Shown: positions 53,309 through 64,000 of the stretch, in pieces
Numbering within the stretch: position 1 is the stretch's first letter
Layout: every line of letters begins with the position of its first letter
The notes under the pieces: model-generated
The model's database searches: none
Told to the model about the DNA's origin: nothing
What the model saw: only the letters and a program-made list of their open reading frames with translations
Made by a program: the position numbers and the translations under genes
Source: an uncultured Bacteroidota bacterium
GTDB lineage: Bacteria > Bacteroidota > Bacteroidia > Flavobacteriales > Flavobacteriaceae
Direction of reading: 5' to 3'
DNA: 64,000 nucleotides
NCBI GenBank assembly: GCA_902523635.1
Contig: CABZAE010000003.1
Location: 62,001-126,000, forward strand

Positions 53309-53914
53309 ATGTTTAAAATTTTTATTATACATAATTGGTTTATTATGTTTCTCTTTTTTAACAATTTGAATTCACCTGTTAAAATTGAAAGTCACAAATC
53401 TTCAGTTTTGATTAATTATACGGTTGCAGAGGAAGAAATTGTAAACAATAACATACTATATTTTGAAAATGATTTTAATGGTTTCAAAGAATTTATGGCT
53501 TTCAAAGAATCATCAGGTTCTTTCAAATCGATTAATAAGTTTGGTTTCATGGGTAAATATCAGTTTAATCTTAATACTCTTAAGATTTATAAACTAAAAA
53601 ATGCTAGTAATTTTCTAAAAAATCCTGAACTTCAAGAAAGAATATTTCTAATTAATTGTCAAAGAAATAAATGGATTTTAAGGAAAGACATTAATTGGTT
53701 TGTGGGTACTGTTATAAATGGCACTGAAATTACTGAGTCGGGAATTCTGGCAGCAGCACATCTTTCTGGACCAGGAAACGTAAAAAAATACTTAAGGTCA
53801 GATGGTAAAAATAATCTCAAGGATGCTTTTGGTACATCGATTTCAAAGTATATGAATACATTTAAAAATTACAATGTCTCTTCAGTAAGCGCTATTCAGA
53901 AACCATCTATTTAG
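53309..53914 (+). CDS. Exported lysozyme/transglycosylase-like protein
   Basis: A 201-residue protein with a hydrophobic N-terminus (about 1-20) that may be a signal peptide or anchor, a linker, and a lysozyme-like region at about 70-190. FMAFKESSGSFKSINKFGFMGKYQF (about 67-91) resembles the start of a lytic transglycosylase domain, with Glu in KESSG as candidate catalytic residue, and GILAAAHLSGPGNVKKYL matches the later part. It probably acts on peptidoglycan, which fits its place after mltG. Similar genes are often labelled LysM protein, though no LysM motif is visible here. Confidence 0.75.
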   Translation: MFKIFIIHNWFIMFLFFNNLNSPVKIESHKSSVLINYTVAEEEIVNNNILYFENDFNGFKEFMAFKESSGSFKSINKFGFMGKYQFNLNTLKIYKLKNASNFLKNPELQERIFLINCQRNKWILRKDINWFVGTVINGTEITESGILAAAHLSGPGNVKKYLRSDGKNNLKDAFGTSISKYMNTFKNYNVSSVSAIQKPSI

Positions 53915-54608
53915 ATTGAATTAGAAAAATTGAAGGCTTTTTGTTAAAATCAATTTTTTTTTTCTTCCAATTTTCAATCGTATCAGTTACAATCGACTCG
54001 TTTTTAAGGCTAAGTTCAGATGCGACACATAAAACTGTACTAAGTTTTAAATTTGATATCAAGTCATTTATTAACTTATCATTTCGGTAGGGAGTTTCCA
54101 TAAATATTTGTGTTGTTCTTCTTGATTTTATTTCAATATTTTTTATAAATCTTTTTTTTTGAGGATTTTTAATTGGTAAGTATCCAAGAAATTCAAAATT
54201 TTGTCCATCAAGGCCAGATGCCATCAGAGCAAGTAAAATTGATGAGGGACCTACTAAAGGTTTTACCTGAATTTCGTTATTGTGGCAAACCATAACTAAA
54301 TCTTTTCCCGGATCCGCAACACAAGCACATCCTGCATCTGAAATCAAGGCAACATCATTTCCCTCAAGACAGGGTTTAATCATATCATAGATTAATTGAA
54401 ATTCGGTGAATTTATTCAATAACTTTATATTAAGAACAGATTGATCTTTCTTTTGAGAAATCTTATGAATGAATGCTCTTCCATTTTTTTCATTTTCAAA
54501 AATAAAATTATTGATTTTTTCAATCTTACTTCTGGTTCTATTGTCAAAATCAAACAAACTATTTTCACCCAAGTAATTTGGTATGATATAAAGTTTACCT
54601 TTGGTCAC
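53907..54608 (-). CDS. RsmI-like SAM methyltransferase
   Basis: A 233-residue protein of the tetrapyrrole-methylase fold, related to RsmI, the 16S rRNA C1402 ribose methyltransferase. DVALISDAGCACVADPG, VKPLVGPSSILLALMASGL and the EFLGYLPIK motif are visible. The N-terminus differs from true RsmI (GKLYIIPNYLGENS rather than LYVVATPIGN), and it is shorter, so it may be the Bacteroidota paralogue with another target. The start is GTG at 54608. Its stop overlaps the convergent gene by eight bases. Confidence 0.85.
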   Translation of the reverse strand: MTKGKLYIIPNYLGENSLFDFDNRTRSKIEKINNFIFENEKNGRAFIHKISQKKDQSVLNIKLLNKFTEFQLIYDMIKPCLEGNDVALISDAGCACVADPGKDLVMVCHNNEIQVKPLVGPSSILLALMASGLDGQNFEFLGYLPIKNPQKKRFIKNIEIKSRRTTQIFMETPYRNDKLINDLISNLKLSTVLCVASELSLKNESIVTDTIENWKKKKIDFNKKPSIFLIQSK

Positions 54609-54619
54609 AAAAATTTAAT

Positions 54620-56044
54620 TTAAACAGTAAATTTTTTTGATAAATCTTCAACGTATTTTCGGAATTGTTTATCAGTAAATGACAAATTATCGACAGTTTT
54701 GCAAGCATGTAATACTGTTGCATGGTCGCGATGACCAATTTGAGAGCCTATGCTCGCGAGTGAGGCCTTTGTATATTTTTTGGCGAAAAACATAGCAAGT
54801 TGTCTTGCCTGGACAATGTGTCTTTTTCTTGTTTTAGATTGTAGGGTAGAGACATCCATTTGAAAATATTCAGAAACAATTTTTTGGATATAATCTATAG
54901 AAACTTCACGTTTTGTATTTTTAACGAATTTATCCACTACACTTTTCGCAAGTTCAATTGTTATTTCTTTTCTGTTAAAAGATGATTGAGCAATTAAGGA
55001 AATAATGGCACCCTCTAACTCTCTAACATTAGTTTTAATATTCTTTGCTACATAATCTATTATTTCTTCAGAAATAGTTACTCCATCTCTGAAAAGTTTA
55101 TTTTTCAGAATGGATACTCTAGTTTCATAGTTAGGCTGTTGAAGTTCTGCAGACAGCCCCCATTTAAATCGAGATAAAAGTCTTTGTTCAATATCTTGCA
55201 TATCAACCGGAGCTTTGTCTGACGTCAGTACAACTTGTTTACCGTTCTGATGTAAATGATTGAAGATGTGGAAAAACACATCCTGGGTTCCAGTCTTACC
55301 AGATAAAAATTGAACATCATCAATAATTAAAACATCTATAATTTGATAAAAATGTATAAAATCATTTCTACTATTTTTTTTGACGGAATCTATATATTGT
55401 TGAGTAAACTTTTCTGCAGAAATATACAGAACGGTTTTTTCGGGAAATTTATCTTTTACATTAACTCCGATGGCATGAACAAGATGTGTCTTTCCTAAAC
55501 CAACACCACCAAAAATTAGTAATGGATTGAACGATGTCCCACCTGGCTTATTGGATACTGCAAGTCCTGCTGACCTCGCAAGTCTGTTTGCATCACCCTC
55601 TAAAAAGTTATCAAAATTGTAATTGGCATTTAGTTGTGACTCAATTTTTAAGTTTTTTATCCCAGGAATTACGAAAGGATTCCTAAGCTGAGTATTTAGG
55701 TTAGTAACAGGAATATCAACTTTTTGTGATGGTATATTGCCTTTATATTGACTTGGAATTTTTTCGGTAAATGGTTTAAGATTTCCAAAAGTATTCTCCA
55801 TTTTTATTATGTAAACGAGTCTTGCACCATCACCGAGCTCTTTAGTTAAAGCAAGTTTAAGTAATTTGATATAGTGTTCTTCCAACCACTCATAAAAAAA
55901 CTTACTTGGAACTTGAATATTAAGTACCGCATCTTCAAGTTTGATTGGCTTTATTGGTTCAAACCATGTTTTATATGCTTGAATCTGAATGTTGTCTTTA
56001 ACAAATTTTAAACAATTATTCCATACAGATTCAGCCGTTAACAT
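54620..56044 (-). CDS. dnaA: Chromosomal replication initiator DnaA
   Basis: DnaA, 474 residues. Domain I (VWNNCLKFVKDNIQIQAYKTWF), a variable linker, then the AAA+ domain with Walker A FGGVGLGKTHLVHAIG at about 178-193 and Walker B VLIIDDVQFLSG, and the C-terminal DNA-binding domain with the signature IGHRDHATVLHACKTV. All parts look functional. No DnaA-box cluster is visible in the 175 bases upstream, so oriC is probably elsewhere. Confidence 0.98.
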   Translation of the reverse strand: MLTAESVWNNCLKFVKDNIQIQAYKTWFEPIKPIKLEDAVLNIQVPSKFFYEWLEEHYIKLLKLALTKELGDGARLVYIIKMENTFGNLKPFTEKIPSQYKGNIPSQKVDIPVTNLNTQLRNPFVIPGIKNLKIESQLNANYNFDNFLEGDANRLARSAGLAVSNKPGGTSFNPLLIFGGVGLGKTHLVHAIGVNVKDKFPEKTVLYISAEKFTQQYIDSVKKNSRNDFIHFYQIIDVLIIDDVQFLSGKTGTQDVFFHIFNHLHQNGKQVVLTSDKAPVDMQDIEQRLLSRFKWGLSAELQQPNYETRVSILKNKLFRDGVTISEEIIDYVAKNIKTNVRELEGAIISLIAQSSFNRKEITIELAKSVVDKFVKNTKREVSIDYIQKIVSEYFQMDVSTLQSKTRKRHIVQARQLAMFFAKKYTKASLASIGSQIGHRDHATVLHACKTVDNLSFTDKQFRKYVEDLSKKFTV

Positions 56045-56219
56045 CTAAAAAAAAATATTTTTGGTTTTATTTATGCAACAAAGTCAAGAAAACTTTATTG
56101 ATTAATAACTATTAACAAATATGTACAAATTTTTATTAAAAAAAAATGATTTTGCTATTGAATTTTAATTTTTTTTTTTAGATATTATAGCTAGTACATT
56201 TATAATAATTTATAACTGT
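56045..56219. other. AT-rich intergenic region between dnaA and thioesterase
   Basis: A 175-base divergent spacer, the longest promoter region in the window, with long A and T runs. A TATTTTTT lies next to the dnaA ATG on the minus strand, with TTTG 21 bases before it, a poor promoter match. I see no cluster of TTATCCACA-type DnaA boxes and no small ORF. Confidence 0.6.
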
Positions 56220-56624
56220 TTGAATTCTGAAGATAAGCTTAAAATCAAGGTAAGATATAGTGAAACAGATCAAATGTCTTTCGTCTATCATGGCAATTAT
56301 GTTAAGTATTTTGAAATGGGCAGAATTTCGTGGCTCAGAAAATTAGGATTTTCGTATAAAGAAATGGAAAAGCAGGGAATTCTACTACCTGTTATTGAAT
56401 TAAAAATAAATTTTAGAAATTCTGCACAATTTGATGATGAATTGGTTTTAATTACAAAGCTTGTAAAAAAACCATCATACACAATTGAGTTTGATTATAA
56501 AATATTGAAAAATGATAACGTAATAACTCTTGGTTACACTAAACTAATTTTTATTAAGTCAATAAATAGTAAACCAATTAGATGCCCACAGCCTATAATT
56601 GAATCTATTAATTTCTTAGAATAA
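56220..56624 (+). CDS. Acyl-CoA thioesterase (hotdog fold)
   Basis: A 134-residue 4-hydroxybenzoyl-CoA thioesterase/YbgC-type hotdog protein. The N-terminal VRYSETDQMSFVYHGNYVKYFEMGRISWL carries the catalytic Asp (D in ETDQM) and the family pattern. It hydrolyses acyl-CoA or acyl-ACP; the preferred chain is unknown. The start is TTG at 56220. Its 3' end overlaps the convergent ribD gene by 17 bases, the longest tail overlap here. Confidence 0.9.
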   Translation: MNSEDKLKIKVRYSETDQMSFVYHGNYVKYFEMGRISWLRKLGFSYKEMEKQGILLPVIELKINFRNSAQFDDELVLITKLVKKPSYTIEFDYKILKNDNVITLGYTKLIFIKSINSKPIRCPQPIIESINFLE

Positions 56625-57618
56625 TTTTTAACAGATCTGAATCAATTCTGTACTGATTTATTGTTTTTCCATTAATTTGAGGGCTTTTGGTACCTTTTTT
56701 AAGTTTAATAGGACCTGTAAACACCCTCGCTTCATCCCAAATATTGTTTTTAATAAATAGATCGAGTGTCTTCTTGCCTCCCTCTACAATAACAGATTGA
56801 ATTTCTTTTTCAAAGATAAAATCTATTATATCATCTATATATTTATCAGTATTATTTTTTTTTGGAATTTTGTATGTTTCAGAGTCAGAGTTAAAGACAT
56901 TGTATTTATGACTTAATGTATTTTTTGGATCTAAAACAATTCTTTTGGGATTTTTCCCACCAAAATCTCTTGCAGTTAAACTAGGATTATCGCTAATTAC
57001 CGTATTATATCCAACCAAGATTGAATTTTCAATTGATCTCCACTTATGCACCAAAATTCTGCTTTTTTTGCTGCTTATCCAGAATGGTTCGTTATTTTTT
57101 TTTTGTTTAGGACTTATGAATCCATCGCTTGATTCAGCCCATTTCAATATTATGTAAGGTCTTTTTTTTGTGTGAAATGTGAGAAAGTTTCTGTGCAGTT
57201 TTTTACATTCATCTTCCAAAACAGAGACTTTAACATCAATAAAATTATCTTTCATCATTTTTATTCCATTACCATTAACTTTATTGCTTGAGTCAATTGT
57301 GCCAACAATAACCCTTTTAAATTTGTATTTCGAAATTTCTTTCGCACATGGAGGAGTTTTTCCATAATGACTGCATGGTTCAAGTGTTACGTACATTGAA
57401 CAATCTTTAAAAATATTTTTGTCTTTAATCTTGTTGATGGCGTTAATTTCTGCGTGACTACAGCCATGTGGACTGGAGTAAGCTTCAGAAATAACTTTAT
57501 TTTTATGAACTATGATACAACCAACACAGGGATTGGGGTACGTTGTTCCAATACCTTTTTTGGCAACATCAACTGATCTTTGCATAAAATATTCATCACT
57601 AAATTTAATATGTTCCAA
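56608..57618 (-). CDS. ribD: Bifunctional riboflavin deaminase/reductase
   Basis: A 336-residue enzyme with an N-terminal cytidine-deaminase-like domain (zinc site HAEINAI and PCSHYGKTPPCAKEI) and a C-terminal reductase domain (YIILKWAESSDGFISPKQK, then SVIVEGGKKTLDLFI). It catalyses the second and third steps of riboflavin synthesis. The start is TTG at 57618; the conserved DEYFMQRSVDVAKKG begins soon after. An ATG at residue 12 would cut into this conserved region. ribH is at 26466. Confidence 0.94.
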   Translation of the reverse strand: MEHIKFSDEYFMQRSVDVAKKGIGTTYPNPCVGCIIVHKNKVISEAYSSPHGCSHAEINAINKIKDKNIFKDCSMYVTLEPCSHYGKTPPCAKEISKYKFKRVIVGTIDSSNKVNGNGIKMMKDNFIDVKVSVLEDECKKLHRNFLTFHTKKRPYIILKWAESSDGFISPKQKKNNEPFWISSKKSRILVHKWRSIENSILVGYNTVISDNPSLTARDFGGKNPKRIVLDPKNTLSHKYNVFNSDSETYKIPKKNNTDKYIDDIIDFIFEKEIQSVIVEGGKKTLDLFIKNNIWDEARVFTGPIKLKKGTKSPQINGKTINQYRIDSDLLKIILRN

Positions 57619-57673
57619 ATCAGTTAAGTTGAATAATTAATATGTATTATCTTAAAGCAAAATTAATTAAAAA

Positions 57674-58164
57674 ATGAAACCAAGTTATGGTTGGTTAATT
57701 AGAGAAATTAAAAAATCTGACAACAAAATAATTCGCGAAGTTTTGCAATCAGTAATGAAAGAGTTTAGAGTTCCTGAGCATGGTACTGCACTTAACGATC
57801 CAGAAATATATGATATGCATGCTGCTTACAACGAAAAGAATAGTATTTATTATATATTACAAAAAGAAAATAATATTTATGGTGGAGCAGGTGTCGCCAA
57901 GCTTAAAAATTCAATAGAAAACATTTGTGAGCTTCAAAAAATGTACTTTTTAAAAGATGCTCGTGGTTTGGGTTTAGGAAATAAGATGATTTCGAAATGT
58001 TTGCAAAAAGCTTCAGAATTTGGATATGAAAGTTGTTATTTGGAAACAATGCGAAATATGAACGATGCTCAAAAATTATACCTAGCTCACGGATTCAAAT
58101 ATATTGAAAATCCACTGGGTAATACCGGACATACATCATGCCCAGTTTGGATGCTAAAAAATTT

Positions 58165-58174
<10 letters not shown>
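57674..58174 (+). CDS. GNAT family N-acetyltransferase
   Basis: A 166-residue GNAT-fold protein. The acetyl-CoA loop reads CELQKMYFLKDARGLGLGNKMI (about 95-116; R/Q-x-x-G-x-G/A pattern) and is followed by SCYLETMRNMNDAQKLYLAHGF. The acceptor substrate is unknown. Its 3' end overlaps prmC, a neighbour pair seen in other flavobacteria, though no functional link to PrmC is established. Confidence 0.9.
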
Positions 58175-61914
<3,740 letters not shown>

Positions 61915-61918
<4 letters not shown>

Positions 61919-62688
61919 ATTCTGTTTAATCTTTTATCTTTTTTTCCAGAAATTGTATCCTTTTTTAGGATATTTTTTATAAAAGCATCTCTAATATTTA
62001 AATCAATTTCATATTTATCAATTGGATTTGTCAAAAAAAACATATTATCTCCTCCATTTTGCAAAAAATCAGACGTTAAAACAAAATAATTTTTTTTTGG
62101 ATCGAAATCACTGTTCTGAATTAATATTTTATTGATTTTATTTTCATCAAAATTGATTTTTATTCCAGAAGTTGGATGTGATTTATTTTCTTTATTAATA
62201 AAATTAATCAAGTTTATGACATCCCGTCCGGTTATCTTGACTATAACAGATTTGTTATCAAATGGCATGACTTTGAAAAGGTCATGTTGTGTTACCGGAC
62301 CTTTATTAATACTTGCTCTTATTCCTCCTTTGTTCAAAATGCAAAAATCTATTGATTGTCCATGTAATTCTTTAAAAATGGGATTGACTTCGTCTCTTAA
62401 AATATCTGCCAAAAAATTTCCTAATGAAGATTCAAGCTTACCATCATTTATTGACATTGATGTCTCAGAGTAACCAATTACCTTACTCAAATTTTTGATT
62501 TTATTTCTATATGGTTGAATCAGATTCTCTAAATCCTGATTTTGCTCGTTACTCTTAATAATTTTAATGTTATCTCCATTAATTTCACTAATTTCAAAAT
62601 TCAAATTATTACATGAAATAGTAAAAAAGCTTAAAAAAAATAATTGAAGGATTGTAGTTAGTCTTATTTTTTTAATGATTAATGTCAA
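61915..62688 (-). CDS. 5'-nucleotidase C-terminal domain lipoprotein
   Basis: A protein of about 257 residues containing the C-terminal substrate-binding domain of 5'-nucleotidases (CILNKGGIRASINKGPVTQHDLF, FDNKSVIVKITGRDV, LTSDFLQNGGDNMFFL). A TTG at 62688 gives a proper lipoprotein signal (KKIRLTTILQLFFLSFFTISC), so I prefer it to the GTG at 62736, which overlaps the divergent gene. It is the first gene, with the catalytic domain gene second, so the domain order is reversed relative to fused UshA. Confidence 0.86.
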
Positions 62689-62720
62689 CTTTAATATGAT
62701 TTTTTGATTTAAATAAATAT

Positions 62721-63236
62721 ATGATTTTAAAATCACTACATTATAAATTACTACATAAAAAGATTAATAAATCTCTTAAACAACTATCTAACCAAGAACG
62801 AATTAAACCAAGAAAGATAAGATCTTTGGGATGTATAATTGATCCAAATTTTCCTGTTTCAGTTGACAGTTTTACAGATCTTTGTTTTTCAATTGGTTTG
62901 AAAGAAAAAGATTTAAAGATCATTACTTTCCAAGAAAATAAAAACACTTTTAACGTTTTTTCAAATATGAATATAACACCCACTTGCATTTCATTTATGG
63001 GAAATCTTAGTGGTAGGGATTCACTTGAATTTATTTCTTATAATTATGATATGTTAATCAATTTTTTTAAATCAAACGAACTTTTAACGCTTTTATCATC
63101 AAAAACAAACGCAAAATTTAGGGTCGGCTTTGATTCAGTGGACTCCAACTTAAATGACCTAATTTTTTCTGATCAAATAAAAAAATTTTCAGATTTTAAG
63201 TTTGAGTTAATAAAATATTTAAAAATGATTAAATGA
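62721..63236 (+). CDS. DUF6913 family protein
   Basis: A 171-residue cytoplasmic protein matching the flavobacterial DUF6913 family by context and pattern (KIRSLGCIIDPNFPVSVDSF near residue 33, then LSGRDSLEFISYNYDMLINF). No known catalytic motif is visible and no function is established. It overlaps dapA by four bases (ATGA), the usual arrangement in this group, which suggests expression with lysine and cell-wall synthesis. Confidence 0.82.
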   Translation: MILKSLHYKLLHKKINKSLKQLSNQERIKPRKIRSLGCIIDPNFPVSVDSFTDLCFSIGLKEKDLKIITFQENKNTFNVFSNMNITPTCISFMGNLSGRDSLEFISYNYDMLINFFKSNELLTLLSSKTNAKFRVGFDSVDSNLNDLIFSDQIKKFSDFKFELIKYLKMIK

Positions 63237-64000
63237 ATAATTCACTATTAAATTTAAAAGGCACAGGAGTTGCTGTAGTTACTCCTTTTAAACCTGATCT
63301 CTCTGTTGATTATGGTTCCATTAAAAAAATTGTGAATCACCTAATCGATGGTGGTATAAATTATCTAGTTGTTCAGGGAACAACTGGTGAATCTTCAACC
63401 CTTTCAGATTATGAAAAAGATAAATCCAGAGAAAAATTTCTAGATGCTGTTCATGGTAGACTTCCTGTGGTTTTAGGTCTTGGAGGTAATGACACAAATA
63501 ATTTGGTTCAAAAAATTACAAATTCAAATTTGAATGGTTTCTCTGCAATTTTGTCTGTTACACCTTTTTACAATAAACCGACTCAAGAAGGTCTTTTTCA
63601 ACATTACGTTAAAATATCTGAATACTCTGAACTACCAATAATTTTATATAATGTTCCAGGAAGAACTAGTTGTAATCTCGAACCCGAAACGACAATAAGA
63701 TTAGCTAATTATTCAGAAAATATAATTGGAATTAAGGAAGCTAACTCAGAAAAATTACAAATAAAGAAATTAATTGACAATCGGCCTGAAAACTTTCTTA
63801 TTATTTCAGGTGATGATGAAACAGCACCTGAAACTGTTTTAATGGGAGGTGATGGAGTTATTTCAGTTGCTGCTAATGCGATACCACACGAATTTTCAAA
63901 GATGATAACTTTTTCTATGGACAACAAACAAAAGAAAGCATTCGATATGCTTTGTGATTTAAAACCTTTGCTACGTTTACTTTTTGAGGAAGGTAACCCA
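63233..64000 (+). CDS. dapA: 4-hydroxy-tetrahydrodipicolinate synthase, 3' end cut by window
   Basis: Condenses pyruvate with aspartate semialdehyde, the first committed step to diaminopimelate and lysine. The 256 codons visible (of about 290) run to the window end without a stop. GTGVAVVTPFKPDLSVDY, YLVVQGTTGESSTLSDYEK, the catalytic Tyr in ILYNVPGRTSCN and the Schiff-base Lys in IGIKEANSE are present. It overlaps the DUF6913 gene by four bases. DapF, a later step, is at 51427. Confidence 0.96.
   Translation, partial: MNNSLLNLKGTGVAVVTPFKPDLSVDYGSIKKIVNHLIDGGINYLVVQGTTGESSTLSDYEKDKSREKFLDAVHGRLPVVLGLGGNDTNNLVQKITNSNLNGFSAILSVTPFYNKPTQEGLFQHYVKISEYSELPIILYNVPGRTSCNLEPETTIRLANYSENIIGIKEANSEKLQIKKLIDNRPENFLIISGDDETAPETVLMGGDGVISVAANAIPHEFSKMITFSMDNKQKKAFDMLCDLKPLLRLLFEEGNP

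Noticed and set aside
56045-56219. Origin of replication next to dnaA
   Set aside because: No cluster of DnaA boxes is visible; AT-richness alone is not evidence in this genome.

Overview
The window is a piece of chromosome from a low-GC, tightly packed member of the Bacteroidota, almost certainly a marine flavobacterium (class Flavobacteriia). The evidence is family content: DUF4290, DUF2911, DUF6095, DUF6913, the DUF4249/TonB receptor pair, split transketolase, a START-like protein beside a class IV aminotransferase, and CrtI-CrtB-CrtZ. Promoters also follow the Bacteroidota pattern TTTG-N19/20-TAnnTTTG rather than -35/-10. Signs of streamlining are strong. Intergenic gaps are short, many genes overlap, eight of the eleven convergent protein-gene pairs overlap tail to tail, and TTG starts are common. 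No insertion sequence, prophage, CRISPR array, integron or other accessory island is visible; nearly everything is housekeeping.

Layout. 1-3228: purB (cut by the window edge), a secreted regulatory-domain protein, rdgB, rlmH. 3232-9173: yihY-like gene, priA, the rpsF-rpsR-rplI ribosomal operon, hisS. 9176-14970: tRNA-Met, START-like protein, class IV aminotransferase, yqgE, fmt, an AAA ATPase, DUF493, DUF4290, murA. 14957-19164: a five-gene photolyase operon (SRPBCC, SDR, photolyase, FeS-photolyase relative, DUF2805). 19257-25593: DUF2911-TPR protein, a Na+/solute symporter preceded by a 32-residue membrane ORF, maf, kdsC, DUF2520, ndk, dciA, recF. 25708-29668: a TPR protein, ribH and the carotenoid genes crtZ, crtB, crtI. 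29688-29939: tRNA-Leu and two tRNA-Lys. 30045-38463: aroK, a PRTase, an S4 protein, an FKBP lipoprotein, split transketolase, tgt, lptF/G, a DMT transporter, accA. 38567-43224: dnaB, rplT, rpmI, infC, thrS. 43282-51325: DUF6095, murQ, DUF4249, a TonB receptor, icd, rplS, trmD, degP. 51427-64000: dapF, mltG, a lysozyme-like protein, an RsmI-like protein, dnaA, a thioesterase, ribD, a GNAT protein, prmC, ligA, a split 5'-nucleotidase, DUF6913, dapA (cut by the window edge).

How the parts fit. The photolyase operon and the carotenoid genes suggest life in sunlit water, with one set repairing UV damage and the other making zeaxanthin-type pigment (a lycopene cyclase must lie elsewhere). Replication functions (DnaA, DnaB, DciA, PriA, RecF, LigA), translation (five ribosomal proteins, IF-3, three aminoacylation or formylation enzymes, several tRNA or rRNA modifiers) and cell-wall synthesis (MurA, DapA, DapF, MltG, MurQ) fill the rest.

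I found no clear new defence or mobile system. The most interesting points are a 32-residue membrane ORF fitted exactly between maf and the symporter; infC with an apparent AUA start; the photolyase operon, whose SDR lacks the catalytic Tyr and whose FeS-photolyase relative lacks the usual Cys motif; carotenoid genes 19 bases downstream of a tRNA cluster; two tandem tRNA-Lys genes that differ only by paired acceptor-stem changes; Tgt without its zinc cysteines; MurA with Asp in place of the fosfomycin-target Cys; and a nine-G tract inside fmt.
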